DNA of 23,757 nucleotides from Streptomyces sp. NRRL WC-3605 (GTDB lineage: Bacteria > Actinomycetota > Actinomycetes > Streptomycetales > Streptomycetaceae): NCBI RefSeq assembly GCF_001509795.1, contig NZ_LLZN01000090.1, positions 1 through 23,757 on the forward strand. The letters run 5' to 3'. Shown here piece by piece: positions 16,083-23,732 of this stretch. Position numbers and translations under genes: made by a program. The notes beneath the pieces were generated by a model that searched no databases, was not told the origin of the DNA, and saw nothing but the letters and a program-made list of their open reading frames with translations. The first letter of the stretch is position 1. Each line of letters opens with the position of its first letter.

Positions 16083-16503
16083 GTCCTTCGAGTCCCCTCT
16101 CCCGCCGGCTGCGGACGCTGCCGGTCTCGCGTTGTCATCATGCCGTTGTCGGTTCCCTCGGTGCACAACGATGAGTGACGCTGCTGGCGCCAGCCGGTCT
16201 GGTCAAGGCCTGTCAATCGGCTGGTGCTTCAGCGCCAGGCATGAGTGACGCGGGCCACACCCCGATTCGTTGAGAGGCACCTATCTTGGGGCCTCCGTCG
16301 TGGGAGTCTTCCTTCAGCTCTCATTCGGAATCCCGTCCGGCAGGCGGTTCGTGACCGCCGGAGAGCACGCAACGTGCTGACCCGCCCTAGCCAATCCGAG
16401 CGGGTGAACCGTCTGGTGATCGCAAGATCGCTGGAGCGGTCGATGTCCGTTGCGGAAAGCCGCCCCGTCAGTGCGGAAGTTCGCGCACTGAAGGAGCGTC
16501 TTC
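16083..16503. other. Intergenic stretch with repeats before the helicase gene
   Basis: No gene is supported over 420 bases. The stretch holds the helicase upstream region, with a perfect palindrome GCTGGCGCCAGC (16183-16194), an imperfect dyad CTGGTGC/GCGCCAG (16221-16238) and two copies of ATGAGTGACGC (16171-16181, 16241-16251). It also holds the upstream region of the small membrane protein gene. Confidence 0.5.
16171..16251. repeat. Palindrome and direct repeats, possible operator of the helicase gene
   Basis: The 11-base ATGAGTGACGC occurs at 16171 and 16241, 70 bases apart. The 12-base palindrome GCTGGCGCCAGC lies at 16183-16194. The arrangement suits a protein-binding control region; no binder is identified. 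Confidence 0.4.
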
Positions 16504-16650
16504 GTGATCGGCCTGTTCTCCGAGGCTCTGCCCGAGTTCCTTGGCAGCCTCTGCGCCACCCTCGTCTTCACTATCGGCGCCTGGACGGTGCGTAAGGCCC
16601 GAAACCGTGCGGTCTCCAGAAACAACCAGACGACTTCTGACGACGAGTAG
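16504..16650 (+). CDS. Small membrane protein (48 residues)
   Basis: GTG at 16504 is preceded by a near-perfect AAGGAG (16491-16496) at seven bases, which makes this short frame convincing. The product has one hydrophobic segment, FLGSLCATLVFTIGAW (about residues 12-27), then a positively charged stretch VRKARNRAVSRNN and an acidic end. The charge pattern suggests the tail faces the cytoplasm. I do not recognise the family; similar tiny single-span proteins occur in Streptomyces mobile elements. A hairpin follows 15 bases after the stop. Confidence 0.6.
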   Translation: MIGLFSEALPEFLGSLCATLVFTIGAWTVRKARNRAVSRNNQTTSDDE

Positions 16651-16665
16651 AAGGAACAGACAGGG

Positions 16666-16684
16666 CCCGCGTCATCGGCGCGGG
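16666..16684 (+). terminator. Hairpin after the small membrane protein gene
   Basis: CCCGCG (16666-16671) pairs with CGCGGG (16679-16684) around a seven-base loop; the flanking GGG and CCC may extend it with mismatches. It sits 15 bases past the stop. Confidence 0.45.
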
Positions 16685-16950
16685 TTCCCGCTGCCCGCTT
16701 CGAGGAAGGCGCTCAATGGCAAAGGGCGCTCTGAGAATCCCCGGACGGTCGGGCAGCCGGGGCCAGGTCAGCAGTCTCCTCTCCGTCACTGACACGGGTA
16801 TAGCTCCGCCCTGATTTGGCGCCGCAACCGCGCTGTTCAGAGGCAGTGTGCGTCAACGCGGGTTCCCATAAGGCATCTTGGGAGATCAAACGGTAAGCAT
16901 CCGCTCAATTACTCTGTGCGCTCATCCCGTCGGTTCAATGAGGAATCCGT
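16685..16950. other. Intergenic upstream region of the three-gene cassette
   Basis: No gene is seen. The region is less GC-rich near its end and carries AGGA (16940-16943), seven bases before the ATG at 16951. It should contain the promoter of the cassette, but no clear boxes stand out. Confidence 0.4.
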
Positions 16951-17790
16951 ATGAGCTACACAGACCAGGATGTGCGCGAGGGTCGTCGGCTGATGGACGA
17001 CGGCCGTGAGAACCGGCTGGTGATCGGCGACAAGCTGCTATCCGTCACAGCCTCGGGCCACGACAGCGCCTTCGATCGGTACTGCGACGAGATCAGCCTG
17101 AACCCGCGCACAGCCCGCCAGTACCGTCATACCGCCCGTATGTGCACCCCGCCCGTGCGGCAGCTTGTGGCCGGCAGCGGCGTCCACGTCAGCTATAGCG
17201 CGCTCCGCGAAGGGGCTCGCTTGGCGCCGTCCGGCAAGCCGTACGACGAGGGCTACAGCACGCTCCGCCTTCTGCTGGAAGATGCACGCGCGGCCGGTGC
17301 CGGCCGCGTCAGTGTGACCCAGTACCGCCGTGCTTTGGGCATGGGGCCGGCCTTGCAGGACCTGCTCAACCCAGCCAGCGACATGTCGGTGGCCGAGTAC
17401 CTGAGCGCCCTGCCGCCCGCGGAACGCGACAAGGTCCTGCGCGACCTGGTGGAGGAGGACGTCAAGGTCCACGATGCCATCAAGCGGGCCATGGACGACA
17501 AGCGCCGCAGGGATCGTGAGAACCGCGGCCCCGAGTGCGGCGGGGGCAAGCCCGACAAGGCCCACGCCCTGGCGCGGGACCTGGTGCGGCTGCGTGACCA
17601 GGCCACCGCGTTCATGAACCGGTACCCGCCGTCCGCCGCTGTGGCCTTCACCGGCGAACAGCGTGCCGCGTGTGCGGAAGTGCTCGGCACATTGGAAGTC
17701 CTCGCGACGTGGATCAAGGTCAGGATCGGCGGTCATGGAGCTGCCGCCGACGCTGACCGTGTCAAGGCCCGGGACCTGGTGACCGTGTGA
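16951..17790 (+). CDS. Putative DNA-binding protein, first of three-gene cassette
   Basis: This 279-residue protein is not recognised as a named family. Residues 40-66 (FDRYCDEISLNPRTARQYRHTARM) look like a helix-turn-helix, and VSYSALREGARL soon after recalls the second DNA-binding helix of ParB/KorB-type proteins. The part around 130-200 is charged and helical, with a basic stretch KRRRDREN. The end, about residues 205-270, is helical with one possible HxxR-like turn. ATG at 16951 follows AGGA at seven bases. The stop TGA overlaps the next ATG (TGATG), so it is coupled to the second gene. Its role may be to control the cassette or nearby mobile genes; that is inference. Confidence 0.55.
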   Translation: MSYTDQDVREGRRLMDDGRENRLVIGDKLLSVTASGHDSAFDRYCDEISLNPRTARQYRHTARMCTPPVRQLVAGSGVHVSYSALREGARLAPSGKPYDEGYSTLRLLLEDARAAGAGRVSVTQYRRALGMGPALQDLLNPASDMSVAEYLSALPPAERDKVLRDLVEEDVKVHDAIKRAMDDKRRRDRENRGPECGGGKPDKAHALARDLVRLRDQATAFMNRYPPSAAVAFTGEQRAACAEVLGTLEVLATWIKVRIGGHGAAADADRVKARDLVTV

Positions 17791-18770
17791 TGGAACCGGT
17801 AGCAGACGACGGCGAAGACCGTCTCAACGCCGATATCGAGGAGTTCGCCACCCACGACCGCAAGGGCGGGTGGGCGCGAGCGCTCTTGATCGCCCGCCGA
17901 GTCGAGCCCGATGGGGGGCATGGCGTCGGATTCGATCAAGAGTCCACGAAACGGTTCGACCGAACCGTTTTCCGGCGCATCAGTGCCCGAGAGTTCGCCC
18001 GCCGGTCGCACACCAGCCACAAGCGAGTCATGGCCTTCCACGAGGCGTGGAAGCGTGCAGCTGCGGACGGCATCGTGCCGCCGTTGCACGACCTTACGCC
18101 GGGCGTCCATGTTGATCTGCCGGACGAGGAGGAACGGCCGTTCTTCGGCGAGCGCGGCTACTACCGCAGCTATGAGGCCCGGATGAATGCGGGTGAGCGG
18201 CGGCAGGCCATTGAGCAGGAGGCGGAACGGGCCGGGCTCAAGCCGGGCTCCCCGGTCTATGTCGCCCAGCAGCCGAAGGCCCTGAAGACGGCGATCCTGG
18301 CCGATCCCACCGCCCGAGCCGCCGCCAAGGAGGCCATTGAGGAGTTCGAGCGTCGCGAGGCGCGAGCGGACCTCGAAGACCGTGCCGCAGCCCGCCAGAC
18401 GGCCGAGGAAAGCGACTGCGAGTTCGACGCAGGCGAAGTACACGAGGACTACCGGGCACGGGATGCGGAAGCCGTGGAAGTCGAGCGGGCTGTCCGTGCC
18501 ACGTCGCGGGAGCAGTCCGAACCCGACGTGGCCTTGCAGGTCTTCACCGAGATGACCGAGGTCCGCCTGGGCACGCTGCGGGCGCTGTCGCTGCTGCAAC
18601 GCAACCAGGTGCAATTCACCGGCGACCGGAGCCGGGCGATTGCCGAACTGTGCGATGCCTCGCAGGCGGCCATGGCGTTCATCCGCGATCTTGCGGCAAG
18701 CCGCTACACCGCGCTGAACGACGACGCATTGCAGGCGTTCTTGGACGAAAGCGAGAAGAAGCTGGGATGA
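17790..18770 (+). CDS. Putative HTH protein with charged C-terminal half, second of cassette
   Basis: ATG at 17790 overlaps the previous stop. The 326-residue product has a helix-turn-helix pattern at about residues 65-85 (ISAREFARRSHTSHKRVMAF), followed by GIVPPLHDLTPGVHVDLPD, a phrase typical of Streptomyces plasmid and phage proteins. The middle, from about 130 to 240, is highly charged and helical. The last 70 residues (LQVFTEMTEVRLGTLRALSL and on) form regular helices. No catalytic motif is seen. The end overlaps the third gene by ATGA. It is named only as a putative DNA-binding protein. Confidence 0.55.
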   Translation: MEPVADDGEDRLNADIEEFATHDRKGGWARALLIARRVEPDGGHGVGFDQESTKRFDRTVFRRISAREFARRSHTSHKRVMAFHEAWKRAAADGIVPPLHDLTPGVHVDLPDEEERPFFGERGYYRSYEARMNAGERRQAIEQEAERAGLKPGSPVYVAQQPKALKTAILADPTARAAAKEAIEEFERREARADLEDRAAARQTAEESDCEFDAGEVHEDYRARDAEAVEVERAVRATSREQSEPDVALQVFTEMTEVRLGTLRALSLLQRNQVQFTGDRSRAIAELCDASQAAMAFIRDLAASRYTALNDDALQAFLDESEKKLG

Positions 18771-19339
18771 GCCCCAAGCGCGACAGCAGTACCCCATCCC
18801 AGGCTGAGCAGGACGCGATCGACGTGCTGCTGTGGCTGGGCCACAACGCTGGCCGAGAGCTGTCCTACGAGGATATCGCCGGTGGTATCGGAATCCCCGA
18901 CGGCAGCCGTCTGCGGCGCGCGGTGCCGAGGGCCCGTGCCGCCGCACATGTGCTCGGCCACCGCCTGGAACAGTTCATGCCATCCCGCGACCCGCTGCGG
19001 CGGGGGGCGCGGGTGACCCGCTTCCACAAGTCCGGCCACGGCGACGAGTTCGGCGCCCGGGACGCCCTGCTCGCCTGCCGCAAGGCCGTGGCCTACATGG
19101 GCGACATGCACCGGGCCTGCACGTTCGAGGCCAACAATCCGAACAGTATCGAGCCCGAGGCATTCGGGCAGATGGCCGACGCTGCCGAGGGCTGCATCAA
19201 GACCGTCAGCGGCGTGGAGGGCCTGGGCAGCAAGGTCGTCAGCGCTCAGGGGACCATCCGGCGCCAGGCCCAGCGGATCGCTGACCTGGAGGCCCAGATC
19301 GCAGATTTGACCTCGCATGAGTCCGCTGCCTCGGCCTGA
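18767..19339 (+). CDS. Putative winged-helix protein with coiled-coil tail, third of cassette
   Basis: The product has 190 residues. ATG at 18767 overlaps the previous stop (ATGA), which decides the start; the frame is open upstream to 18650. Residues 12-55 (AIDVLLWLGHNAGRELSYED and IAGGIGIPDGSRLRRAVPRA) have the shape of a winged helix. A hydrophobic heptad region near the end (RRQAQRIADLEAQIADLTS) looks like a short coiled coil that could mediate dimerisation. The family is unknown to me. The three genes overlap at both joints, run convergent with the Tn554-like genes, and share a strong terminator with them. Confidence 0.55.
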   Translation: MSPKRDSSTPSQAEQDAIDVLLWLGHNAGRELSYEDIAGGIGIPDGSRLRRAVPRARAAAHVLGHRLEQFMPSRDPLRRGARVTRFHKSGHGDEFGARDALLACRKAVAYMGDMHRACTFEANNPNSIEPEAFGQMADAAEGCIKTVSGVEGLGSKVVSAQGTIRRQAQRIADLEAQIADLTSHESAASA

Positions 19340-19351
19340 TGCGAGTACCTG

Positions 19352-19385
19352 GCATGGCCCGGCGGCGACAGCCGCCGGGCCATGC
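19352..19385. terminator. Bidirectional terminator between the cassette and the transposase operon
   Basis: GCATGGCCCGGCGGC (19352-19366) pairs perfectly with GCCGCCGGGCCATGC (19371-19385), a 15-bp stem and four-base loop (GACA). It lies 12 bases after the cassette stop and 18 bases before the end of the opposing transposase operon. Confidence 0.85.
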
Positions 19386-19402
19386 GGCGTCCTGCCGCCT
19401 TT

Positions 19403-19972
19403 TCAGACGCGGTTGATCTGTTTGAGCATTCGCTTGCCCGCTGCGCGGGCGGCGGCGAGATCGTCCTCGGTATCAGTGAGCCTGCGCTTCAGTTCGTCTC
19501 GTTCGGCACGTATCTCGTCGCGCTCCAGGGCGAGTCGCTCCGCCTCCGCCAGCAACTGGTTGACGCGGGCAGTCAGCTCCTTGGCCCCGACCTGGTCCAG
19601 TTGGGCGCCCAGCGAGCGCTGGACGGCCTTCTTGAGACTGTCCCGCTCTTCCCGCAGGGCCTTGTTCTCGTCGCGGAGCAGGGCCAGGTCGGTGGCCAGG
19701 CTCGCCGCGGAGGCGTCCTTCCCGGCCTGCCGGGTACGGCGATCGGCCTTGGCCTGGCCTTTCATAGCAGCCTCGATGTGCTCGCGGACCCCTTCGGCGT
19801 AGACGAGCCAGTTGGAGACGCCGGCGGCGCGGGCGACGGCGAGGAACGTGATCGGGTCGCCCTTGGCCTTCATCGCGTCCACGGTAGCCAGCACCTTGGC
19901 CCGCTTGGCCTGGCTGTCCCTTTTGCGGGTCTCGCGCAGGACGTCGCCGGGAGTGCGCTTGGCCTGGCTCAT
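19403..19972 (-). CDS. DUF6262 / TnpC-like accessory protein of the Tn554-type transposon
   Basis: This 189-residue protein is the third of the trio. The first half holds a helix-turn-helix-like segment, LATVDAMKAKGDPITFLAVA, then RAAGVSNWLVYAEG, which resembles a DNA-binding adaptor. The second half (about 90-185) is a long charged coiled coil with leucine heptads. This composition matches DUF6262/TnpC proteins, which follow TnpA and TnpB in Tn554-like transposons and help recombination. ATG at 19972 overlaps the TnpB stop by ATGA, so all three are coupled. It probably assists the recombinases; no catalytic site is expected or seen. Confidence 0.8.
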   Translation of the reverse strand: MSQAKRTPGDVLRETRKRDSQAKRAKVLATVDAMKAKGDPITFLAVARAAGVSNWLVYAEGVREHIEAAMKGQAKADRRTRQAGKDASAASLATDLALLRDENKALREERDSLKKAVQRSLGAQLDQVGAKELTARVNQLLAEAERLALERDEIRAERDELKRRLTDTEDDLAAARAAGKRMLKQINRV

Positions 19973-22500
19973 GCCGTGCTCCCGCCGCGCTGGTTGGGGA
20001 AGGTGGGCGTGGGCAGCGACACGGCACTGCGGCCTTGAGCGGCTCGCACCTTGCGCAGGACCGCCGACGCCTGCTCGACTTCCTCGCGCTCATCCTGGCT
20101 CATGGCTTCCACCAACTTCCGCATCGTCTCGGCAGTTCCCTTGAATGCCGAGATCTGATCGTCCAGGTTCTTCACCACGAACTCGTCCGCCTCCATCATG
20201 ACCGCCATCTCCTTATCGGCCTTTAGCGAGCGGACGTGTTCCTCGATGGCAGGCAGATAGGACGGGTCCGGCCGGTACGAGGGGCAGGCGGCGCACTGGA
20301 AGCGGATCGGACATGCCTTTCCGCCTGCCTTGACGTTGGAGGGTTCGGTACAGTTGCCGAACGGCACCGCCACCGAGCGGGCCTCATACGCGGTGGCCGA
20401 GGCCATCGGAGCGGCCTGGCCCTTGCGGTCCACGGTGTGCAGGCGCATCACGTTGACCGCCTCCCGCTTCCGCTTCTGACTGATCTTGTAGTAGCGCTGA
20501 GTGGTCTGCATCGACTTGTGATCCATCAGCTCCCGCAGCACTTCGATGGGCACTCCGGCGTCCGCGTACCGCTGGCAGAAGGAGTGCCTGAAGGCGTACG
20601 GGTAGACCAGGCTGCGGTCGAACGCCACCCGCTTGCCGTCCTTGCCGAACTCCTCGGACAGCAACACGGGGACGCTGTCGGCCCACTTGCGGATCACGGT
20701 CGAGATCTGTTCGGACCCCAGATGCCGGATGATCCCGTTTTCCCCGGCTGGCGGGAACAGGAACGGCTCGCTGCCGGTGGGCAGGTCGAGCGTGTCGCGT
20801 ACGGCCAGCCAGGCGCGGATCGTCTCGACGGTTTCGGGGGTGATCTCCAGGCGTCGGTTCAGGCGGCGGCCCTTGCGGTTGTCCCAGATCAGCAGCCACT
20901 CACCGTCGGCGTATTCCAGGCAGTTGGCCCGCAGTTCGGCGATTTCGTAGGGGCGCCGTCCGGTGTCCCGCAGCAGTTCGTACACGGCGCGGGCCAACGC
21001 GGCCACCTGCTCAGGGGTCATCTTGCCGTGCGAGATGTCTCGCCCCAACAATTCTGCGAAACTGTCGAGTTGGTCGATGACGGATTCGGGCAGGGCCTTG
21101 CCGGTGTCGTCCTCGTTGACCTCTTCCTGCTTGACGGTATGGCTGGAGTGCCGTGTGAAACTCGCGGACATGCCGTCCAGGTGGCCTGCGGCCCGGTTGT
21201 AGTCGAGGACCTTGAAGAAGCAGGAGAGCAGAGCACCGCGCTGCTTGCTCGACATGGCCCCGCCGTCCAGCTTGGGCAGCTGGCGGAAGGTGTCGACCAC
21301 GGCGTTCATGTCGGCGAAGTTCAGAGCTGCGGCGTCCATGCCGCCGCCGGGGCGCATGTCCAGGGCACGGGAGGCAGCTCGGCACACCCGCAGCCCTCGC
21401 CTTGCCTCGGTCGTGTTCGGCTTTGTCTCGGCGATGAAAGTGACCAGCATCTGCCGCAGCCAGGGCTGACGGATCTCGGAAACGTCCAGGCCGCCGGGGC
21501 GCTGAGTGGTACCCCCGCGCAGCCCCCGTACGCCGAGCTCGGACAGGTCCAGTACGTCCCGGCTGGTTGGGTCGACGCCCTCGAAGCGGTCGAACGAGGA
21601 GCGCAGAATACGGCGCGTCTCCCGTACCAACGCATCCACGTTCGCCTGCGTCCCGCTCGGCAACTGCCCGGCCGCCGCCGTGGCGATGGACTCGACCCGC
21701 TCCGCAAGGTGCGAGACGGCCTGGCGCACGGCCACAGGGTCGATCTTCTGGCCGCGAATATCGCGCTGTTGCAGCGCGTACAGCATCTCCAGACGGGCCA
21801 CCGGGGCGAGCGGCGCCAGGGAGAACTGGTGGACGTTCAAGAACGGCGCCTGCCGGTCCAGCCACACGGCCGACGGCTCGGGACGGCTCCCGCGCACGGT
21901 TGCCATGACCTTCTTCCAACGGCTCTGGTGCATGGCACACAGCCCCCAGGTAGCCCGCGCGTCGTAGCGGCAGCCCGCCACCCGGCACGCTGGCGACGGT
22001 GGATACGGCGACTGCTTCACGATCCACGCCCCCAGCTGGGAGCCGGGATCGCGTTGCAGATCCTTTTGCCGCAGCGAGCCGTGCGCGTTGCACAGACCCC
22101 ACAAAACCGAGTCCCGCGGACATCCCTGAATCCGGCATCCGGCCCGCTCACCCGAGATCACCCGGTTGCGGTCCGGCACGTACAGAGCCTTGAACTCCTT
22201 TAGCCCCAGATTGCCGCCGCGGTGGGTCTTCTCGCAGGTGGCGCACAGCCCCCGCCGGACGCGGGTGAGCGCGTCGCAGGCAGCCACATCGCACCGGTAG
22301 ACGGCCGTGCCCGGATTGTCCACGTCGCCGCTGAACAGGTGGGCGTCGCCGTCCCATTCAGCTGGCCGCCAGGCGGGATCGACTCGCTCACGCAGCCACC
22401 TGGTCCACTCCGCTAGCACCTTCGGTGCGGCACCGTCCGCTGTCTGTCCGGCCGGGAGCCGGGGCTGGTGCAGCGGCACGACATTCCCCGTCGCCGTCAC
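19969..22500 (-). CDS. tnpB: Tn554 TnpB-like tyrosine recombinase with zinc fingers
   Basis: GTG at 22500 overlaps the TnpA stop (GTGA); the open frame to 22650 is upstream shadow. The 843-residue product has three N-terminal zinc fingers of about 20 residues each, spaced about 50 apart: Cys70/75/86/89, Cys122/127/137/His140 and Cys172/177/188/His191. The tyrosine recombinase domain carries DTGRRPYEIAEL (Arg515 or Arg516), YPYAFRHSF (Tyr635, Arg638, His639), LMDHKSM (His661) and TQRYYKI with nucleophile Tyr670. A further cluster follows (Cys717, Cys730, Cys736, Cys739) as in Tn554 TnpB proteins. The long linker between fingers and catalytic domain is helical. It should cut and rejoin DNA with TnpA. 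Confidence 0.85.
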   Translation of the reverse strand: MTATGNVVPLHQPRLPAGQTADGAAPKVLAEWTRWLRERVDPAWRPAEWDGDAHLFSGDVDNPGTAVYRCDVAACDALTRVRRGLCATCEKTHRGGNLGLKEFKALYVPDRNRVISGERAGCRIQGCPRDSVLWGLCNAHGSLRQKDLQRDPGSQLGAWIVKQSPYPPSPACRVAGCRYDARATWGLCAMHQSRWKKVMATVRGSRPEPSAVWLDRQAPFLNVHQFSLAPLAPVARLEMLYALQQRDIRGQKIDPVAVRQAVSHLAERVESIATAAAGQLPSGTQANVDALVRETRRILRSSFDRFEGVDPTSRDVLDLSELGVRGLRGGTTQRPGGLDVSEIRQPWLRQMLVTFIAETKPNTTEARRGLRVCRAASRALDMRPGGGMDAAALNFADMNAVVDTFRQLPKLDGGAMSSKQRGALLSCFFKVLDYNRAAGHLDGMSASFTRHSSHTVKQEEVNEDDTGKALPESVIDQLDSFAELLGRDISHGKMTPEQVAALARAVYELLRDTGRRPYEIAELRANCLEYADGEWLLIWDNRKGRRLNRRLEITPETVETIRAWLAVRDTLDLPTGSEPFLFPPAGENGIIRHLGSEQISTVIRKWADSVPVLLSEEFGKDGKRVAFDRSLVYPYAFRHSFCQRYADAGVPIEVLRELMDHKSMQTTQRYYKISQKRKREAVNVMRLHTVDRKGQAAPMASATAYEARSVAVPFGNCTEPSNVKAGGKACPIRFQCAACPSYRPDPSYLPAIEEHVRSLKADKEMAVMMEADEFVVKNLDDQISAFKGTAETMRKLVEAMSQDEREEVEQASAVLRKVRAAQGRSAVSLPTPTFPNQRGGSTA

Positions 22501-23678
22501 CCGCGGGCTTCCTTCCTCTTGGCGGCCACCAGCTTGACGGCCTCGCGCTTGTCCTGGTCTGTCGCGTGGGTGTAGGGGTCCATAGACTGCGGCGAGAGGT
22601 GCCCGGCCATGTCCTGGGCCACGTCGCGGGCTACCCCGGAGCGGACCCACCGTGTGATCGCCGAGTGCCGCAGCATGTGCGGCCGGGCGCGGAACCCCGC
22701 ACGGCTGGCGAGCCGCTTGAACAGCTCATACGTGCTGGGGTACTTCATCGGCTCCCCGAGCGGGGCCCTGAAAAGGTTCACAAACACCATGTCGCCGCCG
22801 GCCGCCTCCGGTACGGCGTCACGCTCGTAGCGGTAGTCGGAGTACAGGGCCACCGTCTCGGCCTCCACCGGAATCCAGCGCGGGTAACGCGACTTGGCGT
22901 AGGCGTTGTTGCTGTTCAGACGGCGCCGCACATGCACGTGCGGTCCTCCGACCCGGCAGCCCAGCGACGTTGAGTCAGGCAGGAAGTGCATGTCCTCACG
23001 CCGTAGCCCCAACCCCTCGCCGATACGCATTCCGGTGACTGCCAGCAACGACACGAGGAACCGGTCACGTGCGTGCGTGGTGACCTGGACGAGCTTGTGG
23101 ATCTCATCGTCCGAAAGCCACTCGTAACCCGGCACCGATACGCGGTACTTGATCCGCCGTTCCTGGACCGTACGGTGCTGGCCGTCCTCGCCCGGATCAA
23201 ATCCCGGCGGGGTGTAGTGCAGGAACTTCGGCTGCAGGAGCTGACTCACCACCGTCGACGGCACCCACCCCTGGAGCGATGACCATGAAAGGAACTCACC
23301 GATCGTGCCCATGATCGCGTTTGCAGTGCCCTTCTCCCGGAAGCGCGGCTCAGCACGGGGCCGACGCCCCTTAGGCGGCAACGGCTCGTCCACCAACCAA
23401 CGCATCATCGCCATCAGCTGAGCCAGGCTCGGACGCGTCCAGTCCACCGCGTTCTCCATGCAGTACGACAGGTACAGGGCGATTCGGCCTGCGTACGTCC
23501 GCTGAGTGTTGTAGGCCCGGTCATCGTTCCTGAGCCCTGCAAGGTAGGCACACGCCTCAATGTGCAGCTCGAATGCCTCGTTGACGACGACCCAGTAGGT
23601 AGACCCGTCACCAGATATGGCGCGTTCGGCTCGGAAGTGCCGCAAGAGGAAAGCAGAGATAGCCAATTTGCCTGACAC
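22497..23678 (-). CDS. tnpA: Tn554 TnpA-like tyrosine recombinase
   Basis: This 393-residue tyrosine recombinase is first in the trio. The N-terminal core-binding domain includes YNTQRTYAGRIALYLSYC (residues 56-73), usual in this family. The catalytic residues are visible in TGMRIGEGLGL (Arg218), ARPHMLRHSA (His334, Arg337), MAGHLSP (His360) and MDPYTHA with nucleophile Tyr369. GTG at 23678 lies directly behind GAGGGG, which is close for a ribosome binding site. The stretch before residue 35 is not typical of the family, so a later start cannot be excluded. Its stop overlaps the TnpB GTG. The operon runs to 19403 and was probably responsible for moving the cargo beside it. Confidence 0.87.
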   Translation of the reverse strand: MSGKLAISAFLLRHFRAERAISGDGSTYWVVVNEAFELHIEACAYLAGLRNDDRAYNTQRTYAGRIALYLSYCMENAVDWTRPSLAQLMAMMRWLVDEPLPPKGRRPRAEPRFREKGTANAIMGTIGEFLSWSSLQGWVPSTVVSQLLQPKFLHYTPPGFDPGEDGQHRTVQERRIKYRVSVPGYEWLSDDEIHKLVQVTTHARDRFLVSLLAVTGMRIGEGLGLRREDMHFLPDSTSLGCRVGGPHVHVRRRLNSNNAYAKSRYPRWIPVEAETVALYSDYRYERDAVPEAAGGDMVFVNLFRAPLGEPMKYPSTYELFKRLASRAGFRARPHMLRHSAITRWVRSGVARDVAQDMAGHLSPQSMDPYTHATDQDKREAVKLVAAKRKEARG

Positions 23679-23694
23679 CCCTCGGATACTGTTA

Positions 23695-23732
23695 AGGCAA
23701 GTGCAGAACTACCCCACTTACCTCACGTGCCT
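23695..23732. repeat. Inverted and tandem repeats upstream of tnpA
   Basis: AGGCAAGTG (23695-23703) is the inverse of CACTTACCT (23715-23723) with one mismatch. CACTTACCT is followed immediately by the related CACGTGCCT (23724-23732). The cluster lies 17-54 bases before the tnpA start. It could be recombinase binding sites near the element end or an operator. The window ends 25 bases later, so no outer boundary can be seen. Confidence 0.35.

Noticed and set aside
17733..18947. Minus-strand open frame of 404 codons
   Set aside because: It lies opposite the HTH cassette, whose genes show tight start/stop overlaps and proper starts. The antisense product is Arg/Gly/Leu-rich without motifs.
20236..22203. 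Long plus-strand open frame (655 codons) across the TnpB gene
   Set aside because: It is antisense to a gene with clear recombinase motifs, and its translation is low in complexity with no recognisable domain. Long antisense frames are common in high-GC DNA.
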